From NCBI GenBank assembly GCA_024226335.1, contig JAAELY010000494.1:1-56422 (forward strand): a DNA stretch of 56,422 bases. The letters run 5' to 3'. How positions within the stretch are numbered: position 1 is the stretch's first letter; the number at the start of each line of letters is the position of its first letter. The notes beneath the pieces were generated by a model. The model was not told the origin of the DNA. It made no database searches and saw only the letters and a program-made list of their open reading frames with translations. The position numbers were made by a program, and so were the translations under genes. This stretch comes from a bacterium (GTDB lineage: Bacteria > Myxococcota_A > UBA9160 > SZUA-336). This document shows positions 32,801 to 39,943 of the stretch, in pieces.

Positions 32801-32928
32801 GCCGTATTGCCACTCCAATGGTAGGCGGCGTCGTGACGATCTCACTGGTCACACTCATCCTCATGCCCGTTTTCTTCGTCCTTGTGCACGCTCGAAATCT
32901 TCCCACGGGACCGGTCGAGGACGACTGA
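29803..32928 (+). CDS. cusA: CusA-type heavy-metal RND transporter
   Basis: This 1041-residue proton-driven inner-membrane exporter has twelve expected TM segments and two large periplasmic loops. AIGTMIDAGIVMVENAHKH matches the HME4 (monovalent Cu/Ag) branch rather than CzcA. EFMPPLDEGDLLYMPTTLPG and WTMPIKTRIDMLSTGIK carry methionines in the positions of the CusA metal relay. The start is GTG, 5 bp after cusB. Together with CsoR upstream this makes a complete CusCBA tripartite efflux locus; no cusF or copper ATPase gene is present in the window. Confidence 0.95.
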   Translation: MLRRIVEASANNPVMVALGVAALLAWGAYAVFHTPLDAIPDLSDVQVIVLTEYPGQAPRVVEDQISYPLSTALLAVPGAKTVRGYSFFGTSFVYVIFEDGTDLYWARSRVLELLNTVSGRLPAGVTPTLGPDATGVGWIYEYALVDRTGRHDLAELRSIQDWHLRYALQTVPGVAEVASVGGHVRQYQVEVDPNPLAAYGLSLSHVRRAIERSNSEVGGRLFEQAETEFMVRSQGFVRSTRDLEQIAVGADESGTPILLRNIATVSIGPEMRRGLTDLDGEGEVAAGVVIMRYGENALETIRKVKEKLAEVETSLPPGVEIVPVYDRGPLIERAVENLGEKLLEQALIVALICAVFLMHMRSALVAILILPLGILFSFIVMFHQGINANIMSLGGIAIAIGTMIDAGIVMVENAHKHLERDSGQKPRREILIDAAVEVGPSLFASLLIVSISFLPIFALEAQEGRLFKPLAFTKTYAMLGAALLSITVVPALMMWLVRGTILPERRNPLNRLILWIYRPALSAALRHRFTVVTIAGFALLASVYPLEHIGSEFMPPLDEGDLLYMPTTLPGISIAKARELLQQTDRIIASVPEVERVFGKVGRAETATDPAPLSMIETTITLKPRSAWRPGMTPEKLVAELDGMIRFPGLSNAWTMPIKTRIDMLSTGIKTALGIKISGPDLSVLEELGEHVEAILREVPGTQSVYAERVFAGNYLDIDIDREQIARYGITVRDVQDVIQTAVGGLNITQTVEGLERYPVNLRYSRELRDDLASLRRVLVSTPGRAQVPLEQLASLSFVKGPPAIKTENARPSAWVFISLDGIDIGTYVRDSREVLRDRLDLPSGYTLEWSGQYEYLERARNRLALIVPATLGVIFFLLYVVFRNTRDALLVMSCLPFALVGGVLLLWVLDYDFSVAVGAGFLALAGLTAETGVIMLLFLNQARDRALDSGALRTVQDLWRATIEGATYRARPLLMTVASDAIGLLPIMWGAGTGSETMRRIATPMVGGVVTISLVTLILMPVFFVLVHARNLPTGPVEDD

Positions 32929-33050
32929 ATTCCCGGTATTGGGTCGACAACGGAAGCCGTGCGAGGCAATCGATGCCGAGTTCAAGAACGGAGTACTGAC
33001 GCCTCGAGTCCATTCGTGCGATGCTCGACGCGAACAGAAGGAGGAAAATG

Positions 33051-34184
33051 ATGTCGCCCAGTTCGCTCCAGCTCCGCTCCCAGATCCGCAGCAATGGCCA
33101 GCTCGAACTCTCGTTGGCCGAGGGTACCGCCCCAGAGCCAGGCGAGAACGATGTGCTCGTGCGCATCGAAGCCGCGCCGATCAATCCGTCCGATCTCGGC
33201 CTGCTTTTCGGCACCGCAGACATGACGACTGCCCAGTTTGGCGGAAGTGCCGAGCGGCCCGTCGTGACAGCGGATGTTCCGGAAAAGCTGATGAAGGCGA
33301 TGGCGGGGCGGGTCGATCAGTCCCTGCCGGTCGGAAACGAAGGCGCTGGAGTCGTCGTCGAGACGGGAAGCTCTGCTGCCGCGAAGGCGTTGCTCGGGAA
33401 GACCGTCGCAATCCTGGGCGGTGCAACCTACTCCCAGTTTCGCTGCGTACCCGTATTCATGTGCCTGGCCCTGCCAGACGGGACGACACCGGCTGAAGGC
33501 GCATCGTGCTTCGTGAACCCGCTGACCGCGTTGGGCATGGTCGAAACCATGAAACTCGAAGGGCACAAAGCCCTGGTGCACACGGCGGCGGCATCGAACC
33601 TCGGCCAGATGCTGAACAAGATCTGCATCGCGGACGGCGTTGAACTGGTCAATATCGTGCGCAAGCAGGAACAGGTCGACCTGTTGCGAGATCTGGGAGC
33701 AAAATACGTCTGCAACTCGAGCGATCCGAAGTTCTCAGAAGAGCTGACCGAAGCGCTCGCTGCGACGGGAGCCACGATCGCCTTCGACGCGACGGGGGGC
33801 GGGAGACTCACGAGCCGGATTCTCACCTGCATGGAAGCCGCCGCGAGCATGGGTGCCGAGGAGTACAGCCGCTACGGATCGACGACACACAAGCAGGTCT
33901 ATATCTACGGAGGTCTCGATCGCACGCCGACCCAACTCGACCGGAGCTTTGGCATGGCCTGGGGCATTGGTGGCTGGTTGCTACCGCCCTTCCTGCAGCG
34001 CATCGGGCAAGAGCGCGCTCAGCAACTCAGAGAACGCGTAGCCGCCGAGATCAAGACCACTTTTGCCAGTCACTACACGCGCGAGGTCTCGCTGGCCGAA
34101 GTGCTTCAGCGGGACTCGATGGAGACCTACGGTCGTCAGGCGACCGGAGAGAAGTACCTGATCAACCCGAACAAGGGGCTCTGA
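33051..34184 (+). CDS. MDR-family oxidoreductase
   Basis: This 377-residue zinc-independent MDR protein has an N-terminal GroES-like part (ENDVLVRIEAAPINPSDLGLLFG, PVGNEGAGVVVETG) and a nucleotide-binding part (ALVHTAAASNLGQMLNKIC) in which the usual GxGxxG is replaced by AAASNLGQ, as in the enoyl-reductase (Etr1/MECR-like) and quinone oxidoreductase branch. The substrate is unknown. AAGGAGG lies upstream of two adjacent ATGs (33048 and 33051); the second has better spacing. A strong hairpin follows the stop. The 122-bp gap after cusA suggests a separate transcription unit. Confidence 0.85.
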   Translation: MSPSSLQLRSQIRSNGQLELSLAEGTAPEPGENDVLVRIEAAPINPSDLGLLFGTADMTTAQFGGSAERPVVTADVPEKLMKAMAGRVDQSLPVGNEGAGVVVETGSSAAAKALLGKTVAILGGATYSQFRCVPVFMCLALPDGTTPAEGASCFVNPLTALGMVETMKLEGHKALVHTAAASNLGQMLNKICIADGVELVNIVRKQEQVDLLRDLGAKYVCNSSDPKFSEELTEALAATGATIAFDATGGGRLTSRILTCMEAAASMGAEEYSRYGSTTHKQVYIYGGLDRTPTQLDRSFGMAWGIGGWLLPPFLQRIGQERAQQLRERVAAEIKTTFASHYTREVSLAEVLQRDSMETYGRQATGEKYLINPNKGL

Positions 34185-34211
34185 TCGCGGACAAGGAACT
34201 CTGAACGATGA

Positions 34212-34244
34212 CTCTGGCTCACCCGGATTCCGGGTGAGCCAGAG
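34212..34244. terminator. Bidirectional terminator hairpin
   Basis: A perfect 15-bp stem (CTCTGGCTCACCCGG at 34212-34226 with 34230-34244) closes a 3-nt loop, placed between the convergent MDR and GST genes. There is no long T-run, so it may rely on its GC-rich stem. Confidence 0.7.
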
Positions 34245-34264
34245 CGTCGAATCAAACCCGGATG

Positions 34265-34879
34265 CTATCCCGCCGACACTCCAGGTCGTGCGGCCACTCG
34301 CTCGTACCAGGCTTTGATCCAGCCCAGGTTCCCGTCGAGGGGTTGTCCGACGGATGCGCCGAATTCCAGGAATCCGAACAACAGGATGTCGGCCAGTGTG
34401 AAGTTCTTGCCTGTGATGAAGGCGTTGTCGCCCATCAAGTCATCGAGCCAGGCGAGCTTCTCCTGCGCGATGGCCTTCAGGTCATCCGCGGCCTGCGGGA
34501 TCGTGTGGATGCGGTCCTTGAACAGGCCCATGCCCTCCGAAAACCGGAAGCCGTTGGCCAGGTTCTCGACGATGTTCAGATCGAGGCGCCTCACCCACAT
34601 ACGCGTTGTGGCTCGCTCCTCGGCACTGGTGCCGATCAAGCTCGGCTCCGGCTGGAGTTCTTCCAGGTACTCGCAGATCGGGATGATCTCGGAAATGAAG
34701 CGCCCGTCGTCCAGTTCAAGACTGGGTAGCTGACCCGCGGGATTTCGCTTCAGATGGGCTTCCTGGCGATTCTGGCCGGCCATCAGGTCGACGGTCTCGG
34801 AGGGAATCTCGAGACCCTTTTCCTTGGCAAAGATATTGACGACGCGGGGGTTGGGGCCCATCCCGGTGTAGAGTTTCAT
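34265..34879 (-). CDS. Glutathione S-transferase
   Basis: This 204-residue GST has an N-terminal thioredoxin-like domain (MKLYTGMGPNPRVVNIFAKEKG, then the cis-Pro segment NPAGQLPSLELDDGRFISEI with the glutathione-contacting ESxxI-like SEIIPICEYL) and a helical C-terminal domain (NFTLADILLFGFLEFG). The catalytic residue is not obvious; GPNPR replaces the usual Ser/Cys context, so activity may be glutathione-lyase/isomerase-like or lost. GGAGG precedes the ATG at 34879 by 4 nt. It is convergent with the MDR gene. Confidence 0.85.
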   Translation of the reverse strand: MKLYTGMGPNPRVVNIFAKEKGLEIPSETVDLMAGQNRQEAHLKRNPAGQLPSLELDDGRFISEIIPICEYLEELQPEPSLIGTSAEERATTRMWVRRLDLNIVENLANGFRFSEGMGLFKDRIHTIPQAADDLKAIAQEKLAWLDDLMGDNAFITGKNFTLADILLFGFLEFGASVGQPLDGNLGWIKAWYERVAARPGVSAG

Positions 34880-34983
34880 GGATCCTCCTGGGGTCGGTTT
34901 CAATCGCAATCCTATCAGGTCTCCGCGAGGTCCATCAGCGTCGCCAGAATGCCTCTTCGAAGACATCGTGTATGCTCGCACCC

Positions 34984-35388
34984 ATGTTTACGGGCCGCTG
35001 TTTGTGCGGAGCCATCCGCTACGAGATCGACGCTGAACTCGGGCCCTTCGCGTACTGCCACTGCACGTCGTGCCGGAGGGCGAGCGGGACAGCATTCACA
35101 GCGAACACACCCGTTCGCGCGCAGAACCTCCACTTGCGGTCCGAGCGGAACTCGCTTGGCGAATACGAGTCTTCAGCAGGAAAATTCCGCGCCTTCTGTC
35201 GCGTCTGCGGTTCTCCGATCTACGCCCGACACACTTCCCTACCAGACTGGCTGAGCATGCGACTCGGGTTGATCGACCAGGACCCCGTGCATCGCTCTTC
35301 GGCTCACTTCAACGTGGCGGAAAAGGCGAAGTGGTTCGAGGTGAGCGACGGGCTTCCGCAATACGACGGAGATGAAGTCCCGGACTGA
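34984..35388 (+). CDS. GFA-family zinc protein (second of three)
   Basis: This 134-residue protein has the GFA cysteine pattern: GRCLCG near residue 5, CHCTSC near 25, and CRVCGSP near 75, binding zinc. Its C-terminus WFEVSDGLPQY is the typical family ending, which the copy at 2893 lacks in part. Function is not established; relatives include glutathione-formaldehyde adduct-forming enzymes. I chose ATG 34984 because MFTGRCLCG is the usual start; an in-frame ATG at 34972 would add four residues. Neither has a clear Shine-Dalgarno. Confidence 0.85.
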   Translation: MFTGRCLCGAIRYEIDAELGPFAYCHCTSCRRASGTAFTANTPVRAQNLHLRSERNSLGEYESSAGKFRAFCRVCGSPIYARHTSLPDWLSMRLGLIDQDPVHRSSAHFNVAEKAKWFEVSDGLPQYDGDEVPD

Positions 35389-35489
35389 TTTTCGAGCCGT
35401 GGATGAGCGGGAACTCGCGAAGCGAACTTCTGTATGATCCACCCGCAGAGCCTGCACGGCTGAGAAGCGGCGGGTAATGAGGGGTGGAA

Positions 35490-36857
35490 ATGCGGGGCGG
35501 CTGGAGTTGGATCTGCGCGGTCGCGTGCGCGTTGGCCGCGCTGATTCCGTGCTCGAGCTTCGCGGACGAACCGTGGCGCCTCGGCGAAGTGCTCTCGGGT
35601 CTGGAACTCTCGGGCGAGCACCGCACCCGCATCGAAACGCTCAGCGACCGCTTTCGCATCGGCCGGCGCGGAGATGACCAGATCCTGGTCGCGCGCACGA
35701 TTCTCAAGGCTCGACTGCAACTCGCCGAGCCACTTCAACTGGTGGTCGAGTTCATGGACTCGCGCGCCGGGCAAGACGATGCCAGTACTCCTGTCACCTC
35801 CGGAATCGTCAATACCACCGATTGGTTGCAGATCAATCTGGAACTGAACCTCAAGGGTCCGTTCAAGGGCCACACGAGCGCCCGACTCGGGCGTATGACG
35901 ATGGATGTCGGGGATCGACGACTCGTTGCCCGCAACCGTTTCCGCAATACGATCAACGCGTTCACCGGTCTCGACCTTGTGTGGAGGCGCGGCCCGCACA
36001 CCTTGCGCGGCTTCTACACCCTGCCCGTGCAGAGGCGTCCCGGTTCGAGCGCAGAACTTCGCGCGAACGATGCCCGAGCAGATCGCGAGAATCTCGACGT
36101 GATCTTCTGGGGCGCATACGCGCGTACGGAACTGACGTGGAAGGATCGCGCCGAGTTCTTCGTCTTCGGTCTGCACGAACAGGACGACAGCGATCGTTCG
36201 ACTCGAAATCGCGAGTTGTACACACCTGGATTCCGCATCTGGCGCCCCGCCGAGAGCGCGGCCTGGGATTATCAGTTTGAGTCGGTCTTCCAGTTCGGCC
36301 ATTCGCGGTCTTCGACTCTCAGCGCGATCGAACTCGAGCACAAAGCGCACTTCCATCACGCCGAAATCGGTTACAGCTTCGACTCGCCGGGGTCTCCTCG
36401 CCTGGTCGCTCAGTACGACTACGCCAGCGGTGACGCGTCACCCGGCGACACGGACAACGAGCGCTTCGACACGCTCTTCGGCGCCCGACGCTTCGACTTC
36501 GGTCCGACCGGCATCTACGGGCCGTTTGCGCGTGCCAATCTCAGCACGCCGGGGTTGCGCCTGAGCGCAAAGCCGTGCGCCGATCTCGCCGGCATGGTCA
36601 GCATTCGCGGTTTCTGGCTGGCTTCCGACAACGATGCCTGGGTCGCGAGCGGCGTTGTCGATCCGGCCGGGGACTCGGGAGACTTCATCGCATCCCAGAT
36701 CGAGCTGCGGGTGCGATGGGACGCATTACCCGGAAATCTGCGCATCGAAGCCGGGGCCGCCTGGCTTTTCGCCGGTGAGTTCATGGATGATGCGCCCAAT
36801 TCCAATGGGGTGGATCGTTCCACCTTTGCCTATTTACAAGCCGCGCTGCACTTCTGA
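35490..36857 (+). CDS. Porin-like outer-membrane protein (alginate-export family)
   Basis: This 455-residue protein has a cleavable signal peptide (about 1-25, ending SSFADEP) followed by an 'alginate_exp'-type beta-barrel: LSGEHRTRIETLSDRFRIG, an ARTILKARLQL strand, ARLGRMTMDVGDRRLVARNRFRNTINAFTGLDL, and alternating amphipathic strands to the C-terminal ALHF. Family members transport or bind polysaccharides, but many are generic substrate channels, so the cargo is unknown. There is a GTG at 35484 and an ATG at 35490; GAGGGG lies just upstream and I give the ATG. Confidence 0.85.
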   Translation: MRGGWSWICAVACALAALIPCSSFADEPWRLGEVLSGLELSGEHRTRIETLSDRFRIGRRGDDQILVARTILKARLQLAEPLQLVVEFMDSRAGQDDASTPVTSGIVNTTDWLQINLELNLKGPFKGHTSARLGRMTMDVGDRRLVARNRFRNTINAFTGLDLVWRRGPHTLRGFYTLPVQRRPGSSAELRANDARADRENLDVIFWGAYARTELTWKDRAEFFVFGLHEQDDSDRSTRNRELYTPGFRIWRPAESAAWDYQFESVFQFGHSRSSTLSAIELEHKAHFHHAEIGYSFDSPGSPRLVAQYDYASGDASPGDTDNERFDTLFGARRFDFGPTGIYGPFARANLSTPGLRLSAKPCADLAGMVSIRGFWLASDNDAWVASGVVDPAGDSGDFIASQIELRVRWDALPGNLRIEAGAAWLFAGEFMDDAPNSNGVDRSTFAYLQAALHF

Positions 36858-36935
36858 AGCGAAAAACTCCTGATTGAACCGCTCGGATATGCGAAAATGG
36901 AGTTGGTCCAAATTCACTGGGAGGAAGTGGTCTCC

Positions 36936-37418
36936 ATGGGAACTGAAGCGGATCTAGACGGCAATACTGAACTCACGGCGGCGGCCAAGACCGGCGATCT
37001 CGCTACCGTCCAGCGCCTGGTCGAGGACGGATGCGATCTCGAACAGCAGAGCGCATCCGACTACACCGCGCTCGGTATCGCCGCGCGGCATGGCAGAGTC
37101 GACGTCGTGCGCTACGTGACCGGGCACGGCGCCAATGTGAATGCGACTCGCTCCAACGGTCACACCTGTGTGATGGACGCCGCCCGCGCCGGCCAACTCG
37201 AAGCGATCGAGGTATTGGTCGGAGCCGGTGCGGATCTGAGCCCGGTGACCCGGACCGGCGAAACGGCGCTGACCTGCGCGGTGCAGAACAAGCACGCGAA
37301 GACTGCGCTGTATCTGCTGGATCACGGCGCACCGCTGGGCTCGTGGCAAGAGACCCGGGAAAGTGCCCGCGAGTGGCTCGAGCACGACCTCAGATCGGGC
37401 AGGGCTCACGACGACTGA
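36936..37418 (+). CDS. Ankyrin-repeat protein
   Basis: This 160-residue protein is made of about four ankyrin repeats: ELTAAAKTGDLATVQRLVEDGCDLEQ, TALGIAARHGRVDVVRYVTGHGANVNA, CVMDAARAGQLEAIEVLVGAGADLSP and TALTCAVQNKHAKTALYLLDHGAPL. No signal peptide or enzymatic domain is present, so it should act as a cytosolic protein-protein interaction module for an unknown partner. The ATG at 36936 has GGGAGG 11 nt upstream; a longer frame starts at 36897. The MBL-fold gene follows 47 bp later on the same strand. Confidence 0.85.
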   Translation: MGTEADLDGNTELTAAAKTGDLATVQRLVEDGCDLEQQSASDYTALGIAARHGRVDVVRYVTGHGANVNATRSNGHTCVMDAARAGQLEAIEVLVGAGADLSPVTRTGETALTCAVQNKHAKTALYLLDHGAPLGSWQETRESAREWLEHDLRSGRAHDD

Positions 37419-37465
37419 GTCCGACCGGACCCTGAGGAGCACCCGGAACCCGTATACTGATCGTC

Positions 37466-38722
37466 ATGGCAGACGATCAAAATATCCTCGTTGGTGCCCT
37501 GGCGGGGAAGGAACTGGGTTCCGGGCTCTTCGTACTCCCGGGTCAAGGAAATTCACTCGCGATCGAGAGCGATGCGGGAGTCATCGTGATCGACGTCAGC
37601 GGTCCCCTGCACGTCAGAGGCATGCTCACGGCCCTGCGCGAACACACCGAGCAGCCGGTTCACGCGATCGTCTATTCCCACGGGCACAACGGCTACAACT
37701 CGACAGTCGATATCTGGCAGAAGCACAACGCCGAACGCGGCGACCCGCCCCTGCGACTGGTCGCACACGAGAACCTGCCCAAGCGCTACGCCCGCTATCG
37801 CGAAACCGAGGAGTTGCAACGGCGCATGGCCGCGGTCCAGTTTCCCGGGCGCAAGGGTCTTTCCATCGAGCTGTTCGCACCGGGCTTCAAACTCTTCGAT
37901 CCCACCGAGACCTTTGCCGACACGATGACGCTAGTGGGAGGCCGTCGACGCGTGGAGTTGATCTGGGCACCGTCGGAAGTCGACGACGCATTGGCGCTCT
38001 GGCTCCCCGACGATGGCCTGTTGTGCGGTGGTGCGGCGACGCCGGGACTCTCGATTCCCAACATCGGCACGCCGCTGCGAACCCAGCGCTTCACGATTCG
38101 CTGGGCCGATTCGCTCGATCGACTGGCCGCCCTGGGCGCCGAACGCCTGATGACCGAATTCGGCCCAATGGTCGAAGGAGCGCGAGCCGTCCGCGAACAG
38201 CTCGAGGCGATGTCGGCCGCGCTGCACTGGCTGCGCGACGAGGTTGTGGGACGCATGAACCGGGGCATGGACGAGAGCGAGATCCTGGCAGACATGAACT
38301 TTCCGGCTGAACACTTCGATCACCCCTGGATGATGCCAATCTACGGCGCTCCGGAGTACATCGTTCGCGATCTGTATCGCGAAGAGAACGGCTGGTGGGA
38401 TCGAAATCCGACGCATCTGCACCCGGCGCCCCGACCGGAGGCCGCCAGCGCGGTCCTTTCGGCGATTGTCGATCGCGAGGCCGTGCTAGTCCGAGCCCGC
38501 TCTCTGGCGGATTCCGGTGAAACGCAACTGGCGCTGCACGTCATCGACCTGATCGCGCTCGCACCGGGGGACGATCCGGAAGTCGTGGCCGCGCGCGAAC
38601 TGAAAGCCGATCTGTGTCGCACCCGCGCCAAAGAGGTGAAGCCCTTCGTTTCCAAGTCGTGCTATGCCTCGAGCGCGCGCCTGCTGAAGCGAGGCCACAC
38701 GAGCTGGACTCACCTGGAATAG
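37466..38722 (+). CDS. MBL-fold protein of the alkylsulfatase group, degenerate metal motif
   Basis: This 418-residue protein has the metallo-beta-lactamase fold start (GNSLAIESDAGVIVIDVSGPLHVRGML) and the dimerisation region typical of Sds-type alkylsulfatases (HFDHPWMMPIYGAPEYIVRDLYREENGWWDRNPTHLHP around 275-310). The metal motif reads SHGHNGYN at 71-78: H72 and H74 are present, but the Asp and following His of HxHxDH are replaced by Gly and Tyr. A full dinuclear zinc site therefore cannot form as usual, and the protein may use one metal, another substrate or be non-catalytic. C-terminal helices include TPR-like regions. It is possibly in a unit with the ankyrin gene. Confidence 0.75.
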   Translation: MADDQNILVGALAGKELGSGLFVLPGQGNSLAIESDAGVIVIDVSGPLHVRGMLTALREHTEQPVHAIVYSHGHNGYNSTVDIWQKHNAERGDPPLRLVAHENLPKRYARYRETEELQRRMAAVQFPGRKGLSIELFAPGFKLFDPTETFADTMTLVGGRRRVELIWAPSEVDDALALWLPDDGLLCGGAATPGLSIPNIGTPLRTQRFTIRWADSLDRLAALGAERLMTEFGPMVEGARAVREQLEAMSAALHWLRDEVVGRMNRGMDESEILADMNFPAEHFDHPWMMPIYGAPEYIVRDLYREENGWWDRNPTHLHPAPRPEAASAVLSAIVDREAVLVRARSLADSGETQLALHVIDLIALAPGDDPEVVAARELKADLCRTRAKEVKPFVSKSCYASSARLLKRGHTSWTHLE

Positions 38723-38786
38723 GGCGACTCTGCATGCCGCTGGCCAGGTCGCGCATTCACGAGCGACCCCCGAGGAATCCCGAGCG

Positions 38787-39245
38787 ATGACGAGCAACGC
38801 TGCACAGTCAAGCGATCGCGACCCGCCCCCGTTTGGCTTCGCCTATGCGGCGTTCGGGTTTGCCCTGGTTGCGATGCTGGGCAGCTTGTTCTTCGGCGAG
38901 ATCATGAAGCTGCCGCCCTGCACGCTGTGTTGGTACCAGCGCATCTGCCTGTTTCCGCTGACCGCTGTGCTCGCGGTCGGCATCGCTTTGCGCGACCAGA
39001 GGATCAGCGCCTACGCCCTGCCCCTGGTGATCGCCGGTCTGGTGATCTCGACCTACCACAATCTTCTCCAACTCGGTTTGATCGACGAGGCGCTCAGCCC
39101 ATGCACCGGCGGCGTCTCGTGTTCTGAGCAACAGATCGAATTTCTGGGTTTCGCGAGCATCCCCATGATGTCTCTGGTCGCATTCTTGGCGATCCTGGGT
39201 AGTCTTGTCGCCCACCAGCGAACGCAGCCGAAAGCGAGTCAATGA
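38787..39245 (+). CDS. dsbB: Disulfide bond formation protein B (DsbB/BdbC type)
   Basis: This 152-residue inner-membrane protein has four TM helices and both redox cysteine pairs: C45-T-L-C48 in the first periplasmic loop (PPCTLCWYQRICLFPL) and C106/C112 (SPCTGGVSC) in the second. It reoxidises the DsbA-like partner, passing electrons to quinone. The short form is the BdbC type, which usually pairs with a membrane-anchored BdbD. Its stop overlaps the start of that partner gene by 4 bp (ATGA), so the pair is translationally coupled. Confidence 0.93.
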   Translation: MTSNAAQSSDRDPPPFGFAYAAFGFALVAMLGSLFFGEIMKLPPCTLCWYQRICLFPLTAVLAVGIALRDQRISAYALPLVIAGLVISTYHNLLQLGLIDEALSPCTGGVSCSEQQIEFLGFASIPMMSLVAFLAILGSLVAHQRTQPKASQ

Positions 39246-39901
39246 AAGACGTCTACAGACTGGGAGCGATCGCCATTGCACTTCTCGCGGCCTTTGGAAT
39301 CGCCGCCGCGATCTACTCTCGAAGCCAAGATCAGGAGCGATCCGAGCAGGTACGGAAACAGGCGACGAGCGATCCTGCGGTTTTCGTCCGGCCCCATAGC
39401 CGCTTCATCGGGCCCGCAGATGCGGAGGTCACGGTCGTCGAGTTCTTCGATCCGGAGTGCGAGGCGTGTCGGAAGGCTCACGCACCGGTCAAGCAGTTGA
39501 TCTCAGGCTACTCCGGCCGAGTGAGGCTCGTGATGCGTTACATGCCGTACCATCCGAACTCCGTCTACGCAGCCGGTGCACTGGAAGCTGCGGGGGCGCA
39601 AGACCGCTACTGGGAAATGCTCGACACCTTGTTCGAACATCAACCGGCCTGGGGCGACCATCACGCGCCCAAGCCCGAACTGATTCCCGGCTACGCCCGT
39701 GAAATCGGCCTGGACATGAACGCGTTCGTGCAATCGATCGAAAGCGGCACCCACAAGCGACTGGTCGCGACCGACCGAATCGACGGCGAAAGGCTCGGGG
39801 TCTCCGGTACTCCATCTTTCTTCGTCAACCAGAAGCCACTCGTTCGACTCAGCCTCGTGGACCTCAAGAAGATGATCGATTCGGAACTCGCCGCGAATTA
39901 G
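39242..39901 (+). CDS. Membrane-anchored DsbA-like thiol:disulfide oxidoreductase (BdbD type)
   Basis: This 219-residue thioredoxin-fold protein has an N-terminal membrane anchor (about 7-25) and a periplasmic catalytic domain. The active site is C73-E-A-C76 in FFDPECEACRKAH, and cis-Pro P191 lies in GTPSFFVN. The Glu-Ala pair between the cysteines differs from E. coli DsbA (PH). It is coupled to dsbB upstream. Its 3' end faces the AhpD-like selenoprotein gene with a 42-bp gap, giving a three-gene thiol-redox patch. Confidence 0.9.
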   Translation: MKDVYRLGAIAIALLAAFGIAAAIYSRSQDQERSEQVRKQATSDPAVFVRPHSRFIGPADAEVTVVEFFDPECEACRKAHAPVKQLISGYSGRVRLVMRYMPYHPNSVYAAGALEAAGAQDRYWEMLDTLFEHQPAWGDHHAPKPELIPGYAREIGLDMNAFVQSIESGTHKRLVATDRIDGERLGVSGTPSFFVNQKPLVRLSLVDLKKMIDSELAAN

Positions 39902-39943
39902 GCGTCAACTCCGAAAGACGATTGCGAGGTTCGCGGCGGTCCG

